Positions 53,697-62,251 of a stretch of DNA of 64,000 bases are shown one piece after another. How positions within the stretch are numbered: position 1 is the stretch's first letter; every line of letters starts with the position of its first letter. This stretch comes from Bacteroidales bacterium (lineage in GTDB: Bacteria; Bacteroidota; Bacteroidia; Bacteroidales; JAIOZK01): the NCBI GenBank assembly GCA_021740625.1, contig JAIOZK010000015.1:32161-96160 (forward strand), read 5' to 3'. The position numbers and the translations under genes are program-made. Under the pieces are notes generated by a model that made no database searches, was not told where the DNA came from, and saw nothing but the letters and a program-made list of their open reading frames with translations.

Positions 53697-55226
53697 ATGA
53701 AAAGAATAATACTCCTTTTTCTTGTATCATTTTTTGTAATACCATCATTTGCCCAGAGATCCTTAAAGAAGAAACTCAAAGATCTTGATACTTACTATTC
53801 CGAAAGCCTTGAAAAGTGGGAAGTTCCCGGAATGGCAATCGCGATCGTAAAAAATGATTCCATTGTCTTTGAGAAAGGATACGGCGTCCTCGAGATTGAT
53901 GAGCAAGACCGGGTAGATCAATACAGCATGTTCCCCATTGCTTCCAATACCAAAGCTTTTACAGCCGCTGCCCTGGGCATCCTGGTCGAGGAAGGCAAAC
54001 TCAAGTGGGACGATAAAGTGAGGGAGCAGCTGCCGTGGTTCGAATTGTATGATCCATATGTAACCTGCAACATGACCGTGCGGGATCTTCTATGTCATCG
54101 CAGCGGATTAAAAACATTCAGCGGCGACCTCATCTGGTATGGCACGGATTATAACCGTCAGGAAGTTGTCGAACGCGCCCGCTACCTGGAACCGGTTTAC
54201 GGCTTCCGGGCGCATTATGGTTATTCCAACATCATGTACATCGCTGCCGGACTGGTGGTCGAAAAGATCAGCGGGATGCGCTGGGATGAATTTCTGAATG
54301 AACATTTTTTTGAACCCCTGAAGATGCAAAGAACCATTACATCTACAAGCGAACTACCCGGCTATCAAAATGTTGCCACACCGCATACAACCTACCAGGA
54401 TGAAGTAATTGCCATTCCATACCTCAACTGGGACAATGTGGGCCCGGCCGGCTCCATTATTTCATCTGTTCATGATGTATCCCAGTGGCTCAGGATGCAA
54501 CTGAACAATGGTGTTTATGAAGGCGATACTTTGTTTGGCGAACGTACTGCACTCGAAATGTGGTCGCCACAAACGATACAGGGCGTAAACCGGTGGACCA
54601 TGGAAAACATGCCAACCCACTTCAAATCCTACGGGCTGGGCTGGGCATTGATGGATTACCACGGCAAAAAGGTGGTCAGCCACGGTGGCGGTTATGACGG
54701 CATGATCTCCCAGACAGCCATGGTACCGGAAGAGGATCTGGGTATCGTGATCCTGACCAACAAGAATGCATGGCTGATCCTGCCCGTTTTGTATGAGACG
54801 CTCGACATTTTTCTTGCGGAGCATCAAAAAGACTGGAATGAATTTTACCTGGAATTCTGGAACAAGAGGAAAGAGGCCGAAAAGAAAAGAATTCAAAGAC
54901 TGGAAGATGAACGAATCAGAAACACCAGTCCCTCCCTCCCATTGAACGAATATACAGGCCTGTATCATGATAAAATGTACGGGGATGCGGAAATAAAACT
55001 GACAGATGGAAAACTGAGGGTCCAACTTCTGCCCGCTCCCGAATTTAAGGGACGCATGGAACACTATCATTTCGATACCTTTGAAATCGAGTTTTACAAT
55101 TTTCCTTCCCTGCCAACAGGACTGGTAAATTTCAATCTGGATGAAAAAGGAAAAGTTGCAAGCATGCTCATCGATGTACCCAATCCGGATTTTGATTTCA
55201 CGGAAATGAAATTTGTAAAACAATAA
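53697..55226 (+). CDS. Serine hydrolase of the class C beta-lactamase fold, with C-terminal DUF3471
   Basis: 509 residues from the ATG at 53697, giving a signal peptide (MKRIILLFLVSFFVIPSFAQ); an ORF start 54 bp upstream would translate the repeat. The S-x-x-K motif is SNTK (S83, K86), Y-x-N is YSN (Y176), and H-G-G is in VSHGGGYDG. A C-terminal DUF3471-like domain starts near 430 (NEYTGLYHDKMYG). The class includes peptidases, esterases and aminopeptidases as well as lactamases; antibiotic resistance should not be assumed. Just upstream is the minisatellite. Confidence 0.92.
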   Translation: MKRIILLFLVSFFVIPSFAQRSLKKKLKDLDTYYSESLEKWEVPGMAIAIVKNDSIVFEKGYGVLEIDEQDRVDQYSMFPIASNTKAFTAAALGILVEEGKLKWDDKVREQLPWFELYDPYVTCNMTVRDLLCHRSGLKTFSGDLIWYGTDYNRQEVVERARYLEPVYGFRAHYGYSNIMYIAAGLVVEKISGMRWDEFLNEHFFEPLKMQRTITSTSELPGYQNVATPHTTYQDEVIAIPYLNWDNVGPAGSIISSVHDVSQWLRMQLNNGVYEGDTLFGERTALEMWSPQTIQGVNRWTMENMPTHFKSYGLGWALMDYHGKKVVSHGGGYDGMISQTAMVPEEDLGIVILTNKNAWLILPVLYETLDIFLAEHQKDWNEFYLEFWNKRKEAEKKRIQRLEDERIRNTSPSLPLNEYTGLYHDKMYGDAEIKLTDGKLRVQLLPAPEFKGRMEHYHFDTFEIEFYNFPSLPTGLVNFNLDEKGKVASMLIDVPNPDFDFTEMKFVKQ

Positions 55227-55298
55227 AGAACAAACAAGGCTGTGGAATAATATCCGCAACAAACGGAACACATCATTGCTTATAAACAATTTTAAAAC

Positions 55299-56210
55299 TG
55301 CCTATGCCGCGGTAACACGCCCGGCATGCAGAAATGAAGCATCACAGCATTTGGGGGAAAGACAGGAAGGTCAACTGGTAAAATCTTTGATCCGGTATTG
55401 CTGAACCAATAATAAAAGGAACATGGCAAAAGAGAAGATGTGGTGCTTACCACCAAAGTAGGTCTCGACTGGGATGAGGATGCTGATGAAAAGCAACCTG
55501 TCAGGAATTCTTCCCCGGAAAGGATCATGAAAGAGATTGATGACTCATTGCGCCGCCTGCAAACCGACTATATCGATATCTACCTGGTACACTGGCCCGA
55601 TCCGCTGGAAGCCTTTGAAAAAACCGCCATGAGTTTGTACAGGCTATTGGAGATCGGGAAAATACGTTCCATCGGGGTCAGCAATTATTCAACGGATCAG
55701 ATGGAACAGTTCAGAGCTGGTGGTCCCTTGCATGTGAATGAACCCCCATTCAATCTTTTTGAAAGAAAAATCGAGGAAGATGTTTTGCCCTATTGTAAGA
55801 AGAATGAAATCAGAACATTGGGGTATGGCGCCCTGTGCCGGGGACTACTTTCCGGCAAGATGTCACAAGACAGGGAATTCAAGGGTGATGACCTCAGAAA
55901 ATACGATCCGAAATTCCAGGGTAAACAATTCGAGCAATACCTGAATGCAGTAAAAAAGCTGGATACTTTTGCACGAAAAAACTATGGCAAACAAGTCATC
56001 CACCTTGCAGTTCGCTGGATCCTCGACCAGGGAATAAGCACAGCCCTCTGGGGAGCACGCCGGCCCAAACAACTGGAAGCCATCGACCAGGTCAGTGGCT
56101 GGCATATTGATGATGATGCCATGCAGGAGATAGATCAAATTCTCAAAGAAACCATCAAGGATCCCGTTGGCCCGGAGTTTATGGGTCCACCATCGCAGGA
56201 AGATAAGTAG
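55299..56210 (+). pseudogene. Aldo/keto reductase, decayed at its 5' end
   Basis: From 55416 the frame encodes KEHGKREDVVLTTKVGLDW, then DYIDIYLVHWPDP (with the catalytic His) and a normal C-terminal half to 56210, including GVSNYS, LGYGAL and a late ALWGARRPKQLEAI. The catalytic Lys in TTKVGL is kept. The N-terminal 60-70 residues with Asp and Tyr of the tetrad are missing. Just upstream, in the same frame, RGNTPGMQK-stop-SITAFGG (55308-55352) resembles an N-terminal strand of the family, followed by two stop codons at 55410-55415 and about 80 nt fewer than expected. So the gene appears to be broken by stops and a deletion. The GTG at 55440 is not a real start. Confidence 0.65.
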
Positions 56211-56263
56211 AAATTGACCATTTGGTGTCCGGTAAATTGACTGACAATTTGAAAAATGCCTTA

Positions 56264-56419
56264 GGTGCTGTTTCAAAAAGCAATAAAAACTTAACCGCTA
56301 TGACCGTAAAAATTTACGCTAAGAATTCGCTATGTTGCTCACTTTATTTATTTTGCGCTTTTCGCACTTTGCTTAAACTTCGCGTCCATTGCGGTTAAAA
56401 TCACTTTTGAGACAGCCTC
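56264..56419. mobile_element. MITE-like element C (about 156 bp)
   Basis: The left end GGTGCTGTTTCAAAAAGC matches the reverse complement of the right end, GAGGCTGTCTCAAAAGTG, imperfectly. Inside are a second inverted pair TTAACCGC (56291-56298) / GCGGTTAA (56391-56398) and CGCTAAG words like those of the hairpin at 7358. No ORF. Confidence 0.5.
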
Positions 56420-56543
56420 TCCCTCAAACCCCTATTAAATAGTCACTCTGATCCGCCGGCTGGCGGAGATGAGTCATTGGTCACTTAAGCGGTCATTGGC
56501 AAAAAATTCATACTTACTTAATATCCAAATAAGTATTTTCATC

Positions 56544-56551
56544 TATTTTTG
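56544..56551 (+). promoter_or_regulatory. Bacteroidetes -7 element (TATTTTTG)
   Basis: Exact TAnnTTTG match ending 21 nt before the ATG at 56573. It argues against the in-frame TTG at 56549. No TTG at -33. Confidence 0.45.
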
Positions 56552-56572
56552 GGAATTAAACCAAATAAGAAG

Positions 56573-58078
56573 ATGAAATCTGTAAACATTATCGGAGCCG
56601 GCATTGCTGGTCTTTCCGCCGGCTGTTACCTGCAAATGAACGGGTATAAAACCAGGATATTCGAATTGCACAACATGCCGGGTGGCCTTTGCTGCGCCTG
56701 GGAAAGAGGAAACTATACTTTCGAAGGATGCATCCACTGGCTGGTGGGTTCCCATCCGAAAAGTACGTTCTATCCAATGTGGAATGAATTGATCGATATG
56801 AAGAAGCAAAAATTCTACGATCATGAAATCTATGCCACAGCATATGATGAAAACAATAATTCTATTTCATTTTATACAGATGTTGACAAGCTCGAAAGTG
56901 AACTGCTTCAAAAGGCGCCTGAAGACCAGGATTTCATTAAAGCCTTCATTAAATCGATCAGGAAAATGTCCGGACTCAAAATGGACCCTGCCAAAGCCCG
57001 GGAGCTGATGAATTTCTGGGACAGGATTAAAATGATGTTTGCTTTTATACCCTATATGTCTGACATCAATAAATGGAACAAGAAAACCAGCGAAGTTGCA
57101 GAAAGCATCCACAATCCTTTGCTCAAAAAAGCAATTTACAATTCATTCGATCCCGACATGGCTTTCATCTTCATGATCTTTACCCTGGCCTGGATGAACA
57201 ATAAAGAGGCCGGTTATCCCATCGGAGGCTCCCTTGCCCTCGCCAGGCAAATCGAGAAAAGATACCTCGACCTGGGTGGTGAGTTGCACTATCATAACAG
57301 GATTGAAAAGATACCAACTGAAAGAGAAAATGGAAAAGAAAAAGCAAAAGGGGTAGTAACAAGCAAGGGAGAAGAATTCCCGGCCGACATCACCATATCG
57401 GCCGCCGACGGACATGATACCCTCTTCCATATGCTGGATGGGAACTTCATGGATGAAAGGAAAAAGCATTTTTATGATCATCAGATCACTTTCCCCTCTT
57501 ACTTCCAGGTTTCCCTTGGTGTGAACCGGGATTTAAGCAATCAGAACAATATGCAATTGTTTCCTTTGAAAAAGCCCATTCGTTTCGACCCAGAAACAGA
57601 ACATGATCTTCTTGGCATGAGGATCATGAATGAAGATCCGGGCCTCTCACCCGAAGGCAAGAGCATGATCATCCTGTTGATCCCCTGTAGAAATCACGAA
57701 TACTGGGTCAAGCTCAGGAAGGAAAAGCTTGAACAATATAAAACCGAAAAGGTAAGGATTGCCAATGAGGTGATCGAAGCCGTGGACCATTGGCTTGGTG
57801 ATATCAAAAGCAAAGTGGAAGAGATCGATGTTTCCACACCGGCCACGGTGATCCGGTACACCAACAACTGGAAAGGAAGTTACGAAGGCTGGATCATGAC
57901 TCCGGAAATTGGCATGAAACCACTGGAAAAAACATTGCCCGGACTGAAGGATTTCTACATGATCGGGCAGTGGATAGAACCGGGAGGTGGCCTGCCAACA
58001 GCATTAAAATCAGGCAGGGACGTCGTGCAGATGATCTGTAAGAAAGACAGAAAAAAATTCAGGTCAGATCATTTTTAA
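56573..58078 (+). CDS. Phytoene desaturase/carotenoid isomerase-like FAD oxidoreductase
   Basis: 501 residues. The N-terminal dinucleotide motif is IIGAGIAGLSAGCYLQMNGY followed by HNMPGGLCCAWERGNYTFEG; the C-terminal flavin motif is YMIGQWIEPGGGLPTALKSG. The middle has helical segments with MNNKEAGYPIGGSLALARQIEKRY, typical of the CrtI/CrtISO/RetSat group (COG1233). Such enzymes desaturate, isomerise or saturate polyenes at a membrane; the substrate is not clear, and no carotenoid genes are nearby. The ATG at 56573 is favoured by the -7 box. Confidence 0.88.
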   Translation: MKSVNIIGAGIAGLSAGCYLQMNGYKTRIFELHNMPGGLCCAWERGNYTFEGCIHWLVGSHPKSTFYPMWNELIDMKKQKFYDHEIYATAYDENNNSISFYTDVDKLESELLQKAPEDQDFIKAFIKSIRKMSGLKMDPAKARELMNFWDRIKMMFAFIPYMSDINKWNKKTSEVAESIHNPLLKKAIYNSFDPDMAFIFMIFTLAWMNNKEAGYPIGGSLALARQIEKRYLDLGGELHYHNRIEKIPTERENGKEKAKGVVTSKGEEFPADITISAADGHDTLFHMLDGNFMDERKKHFYDHQITFPSYFQVSLGVNRDLSNQNNMQLFPLKKPIRFDPETEHDLLGMRIMNEDPGLSPEGKSMIILLIPCRNHEYWVKLRKEKLEQYKTEKVRIANEVIEAVDHWLGDIKSKVEEIDVSTPATVIRYTNNWKGSYEGWIMTPEIGMKPLEKTLPGLKDFYMIGQWIEPGGGLPTALKSGRDVVQMICKKDRKKFRSDHF

Positions 58079-58376
58079 TCATTTCTTTTTTGTGCAATAA
58101 TTTCTTGTCCTTAACAATCTTTTAACAAAGTATCTATATATTCATATGTTTTTATATATACATTTGTTTTATTAAGTAGTTAATGAACTACCCCGCCGCA
58201 GAGCAGCGGGGTATCAAAAGAAAAAACTTGTCCGCCTACTGGCGGATTAAATAGCGCCCCAAGGGGCGGGGAACCTGACTGCCCTGCCTGGCCGGCAGGC
58301 AGGCGTTAGGCAAGTTTAAACCCTTGTCCGCCTATTGGCGGATTAAAACCTCAATTTTAAACCAAAATCATTTATT
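58079..58376. repeat. Gene-free stretch with several hairpin repeats
   Basis: After an AT-rich part (58079-58188) come copy 2 of the 63-bp repeat, GCGCCCCAAGGGGCGGG (58253-58269), CTGCCTGGCCGGCAGGCAG (58285-58303), GGCAAGTTTAAACC and a third TCCGCCTATTGGCGGATTAAA (58328-58348). These are stacked palindromes without any coding sign. Confidence 0.65.
58189..58251 (+). repeat. 63-bp dispersed hairpin repeat, copy 2
   Basis: Same length as copy 1 at 29631 with about four differences. The first hairpin TACCCCGC/GCGGGGTA is perfect here and imperfect in copy 1. Confidence 0.8.
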
Positions 58377-59131
58377 ATGATAAGAAAGTCATACACTTCT
58401 ATTCTTTCAATTGTCTTTACTATTTTTTCCTTCGGGATATTAAATGCGCAAAGCATCCAGGATGAAATTCAGGGTATTGACAACAGCAAACCAACTGTAA
58501 CTTCCAGTTCGCAACGGGGAACAAACGACATCCCGGACGGAGGGTATTTGCTGATACCGGAATCGACCAATGACAGGGTCATGGCGTTTGACCCGGTTAC
58601 AGGAGATCTTGTAGACGCAGATTTTATTCCTTCTGATGTCACAAATTTAGCTACGCCAATCCAGGCAATCATGAATCACAACGGTACGGGCATACTTGTC
58701 AGCGACCAGCTCAGTGACGGTGTTTATGAATATGATCTGGATGGAAACTTTGTTGGTATCTTTGCTCCGGCCGGGGGCGTCAATACCACCATGCTCGACA
58801 ATGCCAGGGGCATCTGCCTCAGGCCAAAATGGAATTTTCAGTAGGAGGTCAGTGGGGATGGGTAGGGCACGCTGCTCCACAGATTTTCAATGAATTCGCA
58901 AACCAGGATCCTTGCAACATCCTGGGAGGTACTTGGCCGGCAACGTTCGGACCCGGGTCCGACCAGTTTCCTGGAAGAGATAGTTATGATTTTACCTTTG
59001 CGCTGTATGGCAATGAAGTTGAACAGGCCCCTCTTTCAGACTGGCCCATCTATCTGGGTGTTTTCCTGATCCTGGCATTTACTGTCATCAGAGTAAAAAA
59101 GCTTTATAAGAAACAGCAAAGCAAGATTTAG
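58377..59131 (+). pseudogene. Exported beta-propeller protein, broken, with C-terminal membrane anchor
   Basis: The first frame (58377-58844) has a signal peptide (IVFTIFSFGILNAQ) and about one and a half NHL-like blades (PDGGYLLIPESTNDRVMAFDP; GILVSDQLSDGVYEYDLDG), then RGICLRPKWNFQ and a stop. The second frame (58829-59131, another phase) encodes VGGQWGWVG, a Cys-containing middle and a C-terminal helix after APLSDWPIYLGVFLILAFTV with basic residues behind, the shape of a surface-sorting anchor. RP followed by NG would be expected where CCAAAATGG stands, so one extra A may have shifted the frame; several blades are also missing. Expression of either part is doubtful. What it did is unknown. 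Confidence 0.6.
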
Positions 59132-59955
59132 GATATCTGCAGTCCATTCATCAAACCTACTCTGAGGATCAATATTACAACAATCAAAATTAATAGCGGG
59201 CCGGTTGATAAAGCAAAGCGATCATTCTTTCGCTTAAACTGCAATGTTTTGAGGCGGGGGAAGCGGATCAGCAGTCCGATGATGAACAAAAACACACACA
59301 TCAGCACATACATATCCAAATAATCAAAATCAGCCAGGTGGGGCATTTTGAACAATGCGACAATGCCAACGCCAAATATGGCCGGCAAGATTACTTGCAA
59401 CAGGAAGAATATCCCGATGCGGTAAGCAGGAATCTGGGTAAAGTAGGAGTTGGCAGAAATAACAACATTCTTTTGCGCATTGTATCCCATATAACCCAGA
59501 AACGCAAGCCCGACAAATGCAAAGATCAGCCTGACAAAAAGCGGCAGGTCCATGGCCCGGATGGCAGCGCCCATGCCAAAATTAAAGAATGCCCCCACGA
59601 TGATATTCCCAAAAAACCAGGTATAGGCCAAAATATAAGTCCACATGAAAAAGAATTTCCTCCTGCTGATCTTTTTCCGGTGTTTCACATAAAGATATTC
59701 AAAGAAAAGCCCAACGAACAGGGTGATGCTGCTTCCAATGAAGAAAATGATAAATATGTTCTCATTATTCCAGTGTTCACCACTCAACCCATAGCCATAA
59801 TAGTACAATACTGCATCAAATCCACTTGGCAATGCCAGGAGTATTGAAAAAAGATTGTTCACCAGAACAACAAAGAAATACGCCAAAAGGAAATAGATCA
59901 ATGAATTGGCAATAATAATCAAATACGACAATGGATTATTTGCTGATGAAGACAT
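59128..59955 (-). CDS. Multi-helix membrane protein of unknown function
   Basis: 275 residues with about seven membrane helices, for example LIYFLLAYFFVVLVNNLFSILL, IFIIFFIGSSITLFVGLFFEY, LFVRLIFAFVGLAFLGYMGY and LLILIVVILILRVGL. Basic clusters (KHRKKISRRKF; RFPRLKTLQFKRK) mark cytoplasmic loops. No metal-binding or transport signature is visible; it is probably an inner-membrane protein specific to the phylum. Its stop overlaps that of the broken propeller gene. Its own promoter is not evident. Confidence 0.65.
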   Translation of the reverse strand: MSSSANNPLSYLIIIANSLIYFLLAYFFVVLVNNLFSILLALPSGFDAVLYYYGYGLSGEHWNNENIFIIFFIGSSITLFVGLFFEYLYVKHRKKISRRKFFFMWTYILAYTWFFGNIIVGAFFNFGMGAAIRAMDLPLFVRLIFAFVGLAFLGYMGYNAQKNVVISANSYFTQIPAYRIGIFFLLQVILPAIFGVGIVALFKMPHLADFDYLDMYVLMCVFLFIIGLLIRFPRLKTLQFKRKNDRFALSTGPLLILIVVILILRVGLMNGLQIS

Positions 59956-60066
59956 AGTAATTATTTTTATTTGGTTTTGATTCCTGGGAATTTAGCAGCA
60001 TTTTAGCACTTATGTTCCCATTCCCCATCAGCAAATATAAGCATTGTATCTTAAAACATATAGATA

Positions 60067-62148
60067 TTATTTCAGAATGATTTTTCTGAGGGTAGCTGAT
60101 TTGTCATCCATGGTAAACCTGAGAAAATACAATCCGGGCTTCAGAAAATTCAGATCAATCTGACAATCATCACAATCGAGCGGCCCGAACTGTTGCATCA
60201 CTTGACCGTGTGTATTCATGACTTGAAGGTTTTGAATTTTGTTTTGTTTCGACAGCCCTTTGATATTCAGGTATCCTGAAACCGGATTCGGGTATAATAC
60301 GAATTGATTCCCGGAAGCATTGGATTCAATATTTACATATAGCGTATTGAAAGTTTCGGGTCCTGCCCAGTTGCTGCTGAGGGTATCATTGCAAACCGCC
60401 CTTACATAAAAATCATAAAGCGTACCTGAATCCAGGCCTTCCAGTAAATAAGTTGTTTCAAATATTCCGGTTACAAGATTGCCCTGGTTTGTGGTATCAA
60501 ATCCTGCAGTATCCCACAATATTTCCCATTCAACTTCATCTCCGCTTGGCACCCAGTACAATGCTGCAGAAGTGAGTGTGATGTTCCCGGCAGACAATGC
60601 CACGGGCATGGAGCAATCGATGATCTCCAGGAAATGTGCCATGAGATTATGATCATCAAAAACCTCAAAAGAAAATGCAGAATCGTAAGAAACCGCTTCT
60701 CCATCTTCGGTCCAAACGATGAACTTATACCCTTCTTCAGGCGTGGCGACAACTGTGGCCGTATCTCCGTATTCATACTCTCCGCCTCCTGTTGTTGTCC
60801 CCCATTCCGGGTTGTTGGGCTGTACGCCAACATTGTATATGATGACACTGAAAAAGGCGGTCATGGTATCATCATGGGGTGGCATGATGAAACTGTATTC
60901 AGGATTGTAAGAAACGATGGAATCGCCGTTGTGCCAGTAATCGAACTGGTATCCTTCATCTGGAATGGCATTCAGGTTGGCCGTATCATTTACATTGTAG
61001 GTTCCCCCGCCACTCACCTGCCCCGCTTCTTCAGGTGATGCAAGCACAGTGAGTGTATAATCGATGGCTGTGTAATTTGCTGTGAGCAATACATCATATG
61101 CAGGCATGCTGAACAAGAAAGCAGGATCGCTTGATACGATGCTGTCGTCAATGGTCCATTTCTCAAAACTATATCCCGGTTCCGGTGTAGTGCTTACGTT
61201 TACCCCGGCTTGTGGCATATAATAGCCTGATCCGTTTGTAGTACCGGCAACGACAGGTTCTGCTGCAAGATCAAGATAATACTCGAAATCCACATATCCA
61301 TGCTCGTAAGCAGAGGTAACCAGCACCTTATTGTTGTATACTTTGCAGCCCGGCAAAAAATCAATTGTTGTGATGGTATCTCCCGTAACGCCATAGTTCA
61401 GGTTGAACAAGGTATCCAGGCTGGTAAAGTCCATGGGGTTGAGTGTATCCATCCAGTCGATGGTCAGGATGCCATTGGTATTTTCAAGTGCAATACCACT
61501 GATTGCTATTTCCGTAAAACTGCTGTATTCCAGGATTGCAGTATCGTAAGCAATGCGCAAATGTGTTTGTGTAACGGAATCGAAACCCGCGCCTTCAATG
61601 GTTACGGGCATCACCAGTTCTGCACCCGTATGGGTGGTCAGGGAATCCATCATTACAACACCCAGCGGTGTTTCCTGATAAACATGGCCATCGGTATAAC
61701 TTACATTGGTTAATGTTTGCAGGTTTACATTGGAGATTTCGCAATCATCATTGAAATGCAGAAGGGCGTCAAAGCCGCCATGATATTCAAAACGCAGGTC
61801 GAGCAATTTACCGTCGATATCATAACCTGTATTCTGGGGTGCATTATAATTGATGGCAAGTACATTTTGATTTGTATTATAATTGACATACCAGTTGCCA
61901 AAAAGTGCAGGATTTTCAAAACTAAGGTAAGTAAGCAGGTTTGTATCGATCTCTATTCTCAGAGAGATGGCAGCAATATCCCCGTTGTCCCCGGTAAAAT
62001 CGAGTGCATTCACATGCATTACCACTTCGCCGGGGCCTGCGGTAGTGTCGTTCATTGTTATGGATGGATCTTGTGCTTTTGCTGATTCATTCGTGAAAAT
62101 CAGGTTTATCAAGCACAAAAGAAAGAAAGTGTATATGATCTGTTTCAT
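60067..62148 (-). CDS. T9SS substrate with cohesin-like, InlB-type and FN3 domains
   Basis: 693 residues. Signal peptide, then two cohesin-like beta domains (about 27-150, AGPGEVVMHVNALDF, and 155-285, LVMPVTIEGAGFDSVTQ), three divergent repeats of the InlB/Bacterial-repeat type (PGYSFEKWT, EGYQFDYWHNGDSIVSYNPEYSF, EGYKFIVWTEDGEAVSYD), an FN3 domain (about 515-605), and a type A sorting domain (FVLYPNPVSGYLNIKG to LYFLRFTMDDKSATLRKIIL) that directs export by T9SS and anchoring to the surface. No enzyme domain, so adhesion or scaffolding is likely. Upstream are a full promoter and the tandem array. Confidence 0.92.
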   Translation of the reverse strand: MKQIIYTFFLLCLINLIFTNESAKAQDPSITMNDTTAGPGEVVMHVNALDFTGDNGDIAAISLRIEIDTNLLTYLSFENPALFGNWYVNYNTNQNVLAINYNAPQNTGYDIDGKLLDLRFEYHGGFDALLHFNDDCEISNVNLQTLTNVSYTDGHVYQETPLGVVMMDSLTTHTGAELVMPVTIEGAGFDSVTQTHLRIAYDTAILEYSSFTEIAISGIALENTNGILTIDWMDTLNPMDFTSLDTLFNLNYGVTGDTITTIDFLPGCKVYNNKVLVTSAYEHGYVDFEYYLDLAAEPVVAGTTNGSGYYMPQAGVNVSTTPEPGYSFEKWTIDDSIVSSDPAFLFSMPAYDVLLTANYTAIDYTLTVLASPEEAGQVSGGGTYNVNDTANLNAIPDEGYQFDYWHNGDSIVSYNPEYSFIMPPHDDTMTAFFSVIIYNVGVQPNNPEWGTTTGGGEYEYGDTATVVATPEEGYKFIVWTEDGEAVSYDSAFSFEVFDDHNLMAHFLEIIDCSMPVALSAGNITLTSAALYWVPSGDEVEWEILWDTAGFDTTNQGNLVTGIFETTYLLEGLDSGTLYDFYVRAVCNDTLSSNWAGPETFNTLYVNIESNASGNQFVLYPNPVSGYLNIKGLSKQNKIQNLQVMNTHGQVMQQFGPLDCDDCQIDLNFLKPGLYFLRFTMDDKSATLRKIILK

Positions 62149-62175
62149 TGATTCTGGAATTGAAAAATACTACAG

Positions 62176-62206
62176 CAAAGTTAAGCATTTGGGGGATTAT
62201 GAGCAA
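62176..62206 (-). promoter_or_regulatory. Bacteroidetes promoter of the T9SS substrate gene (TTG-N20-TAACTTTG)
   Basis: On the minus strand TTG (62204-62206) lies 20 bp before TAACTTTG (62176-62183), which ends 27 nt before the ATG. The -33 TTG abuts the GGCACCTCG repeat at 62207. Confidence 0.65.
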
Positions 62207-62231
62207 GGCACCTCGGCTACGCTCGGTGTGA
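62207..62231 (+). repeat. GGCACCTCG..CGCTCGGTGTGA dispersed repeat
   Basis: Third member of the family present at 49776-49904 and 52585-52610; here just upstream of a promoter. It is part of the left flank of the ~207-bp array. Confidence 0.65.
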
Positions 62232-62251
62232 ACTGCATCCCGTTTTTGTTA

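Larger units (their letters stand above)
56211..56572. other. Gene-free stretch with element C
   Basis: The 362-bp gap is mostly occupied by the MITE-like element at 56264-56419. The rest (56420-56543) has CCGCCGGCTGGCGGA-like words near 56452 and AT-rich DNA, then the promoter box at 56544. No gene is visible. Confidence 0.5.

Noticed and set aside
53238..53779. Reverse-strand ORFs with a 16-residue repeat (LNGSIAQWFNCSMVQL type)
   Set aside because: They are the translation of the 16-bp minisatellite in successive frames; there is no start region, and they overlap the ends of Sir2 and the hydrolase.
53697..55226. Antibiotic-resistance beta-lactamase
   Set aside because: Only the general serine-hydrolase motifs are present, with a DUF3471 domain; nothing supports true lactamase activity.
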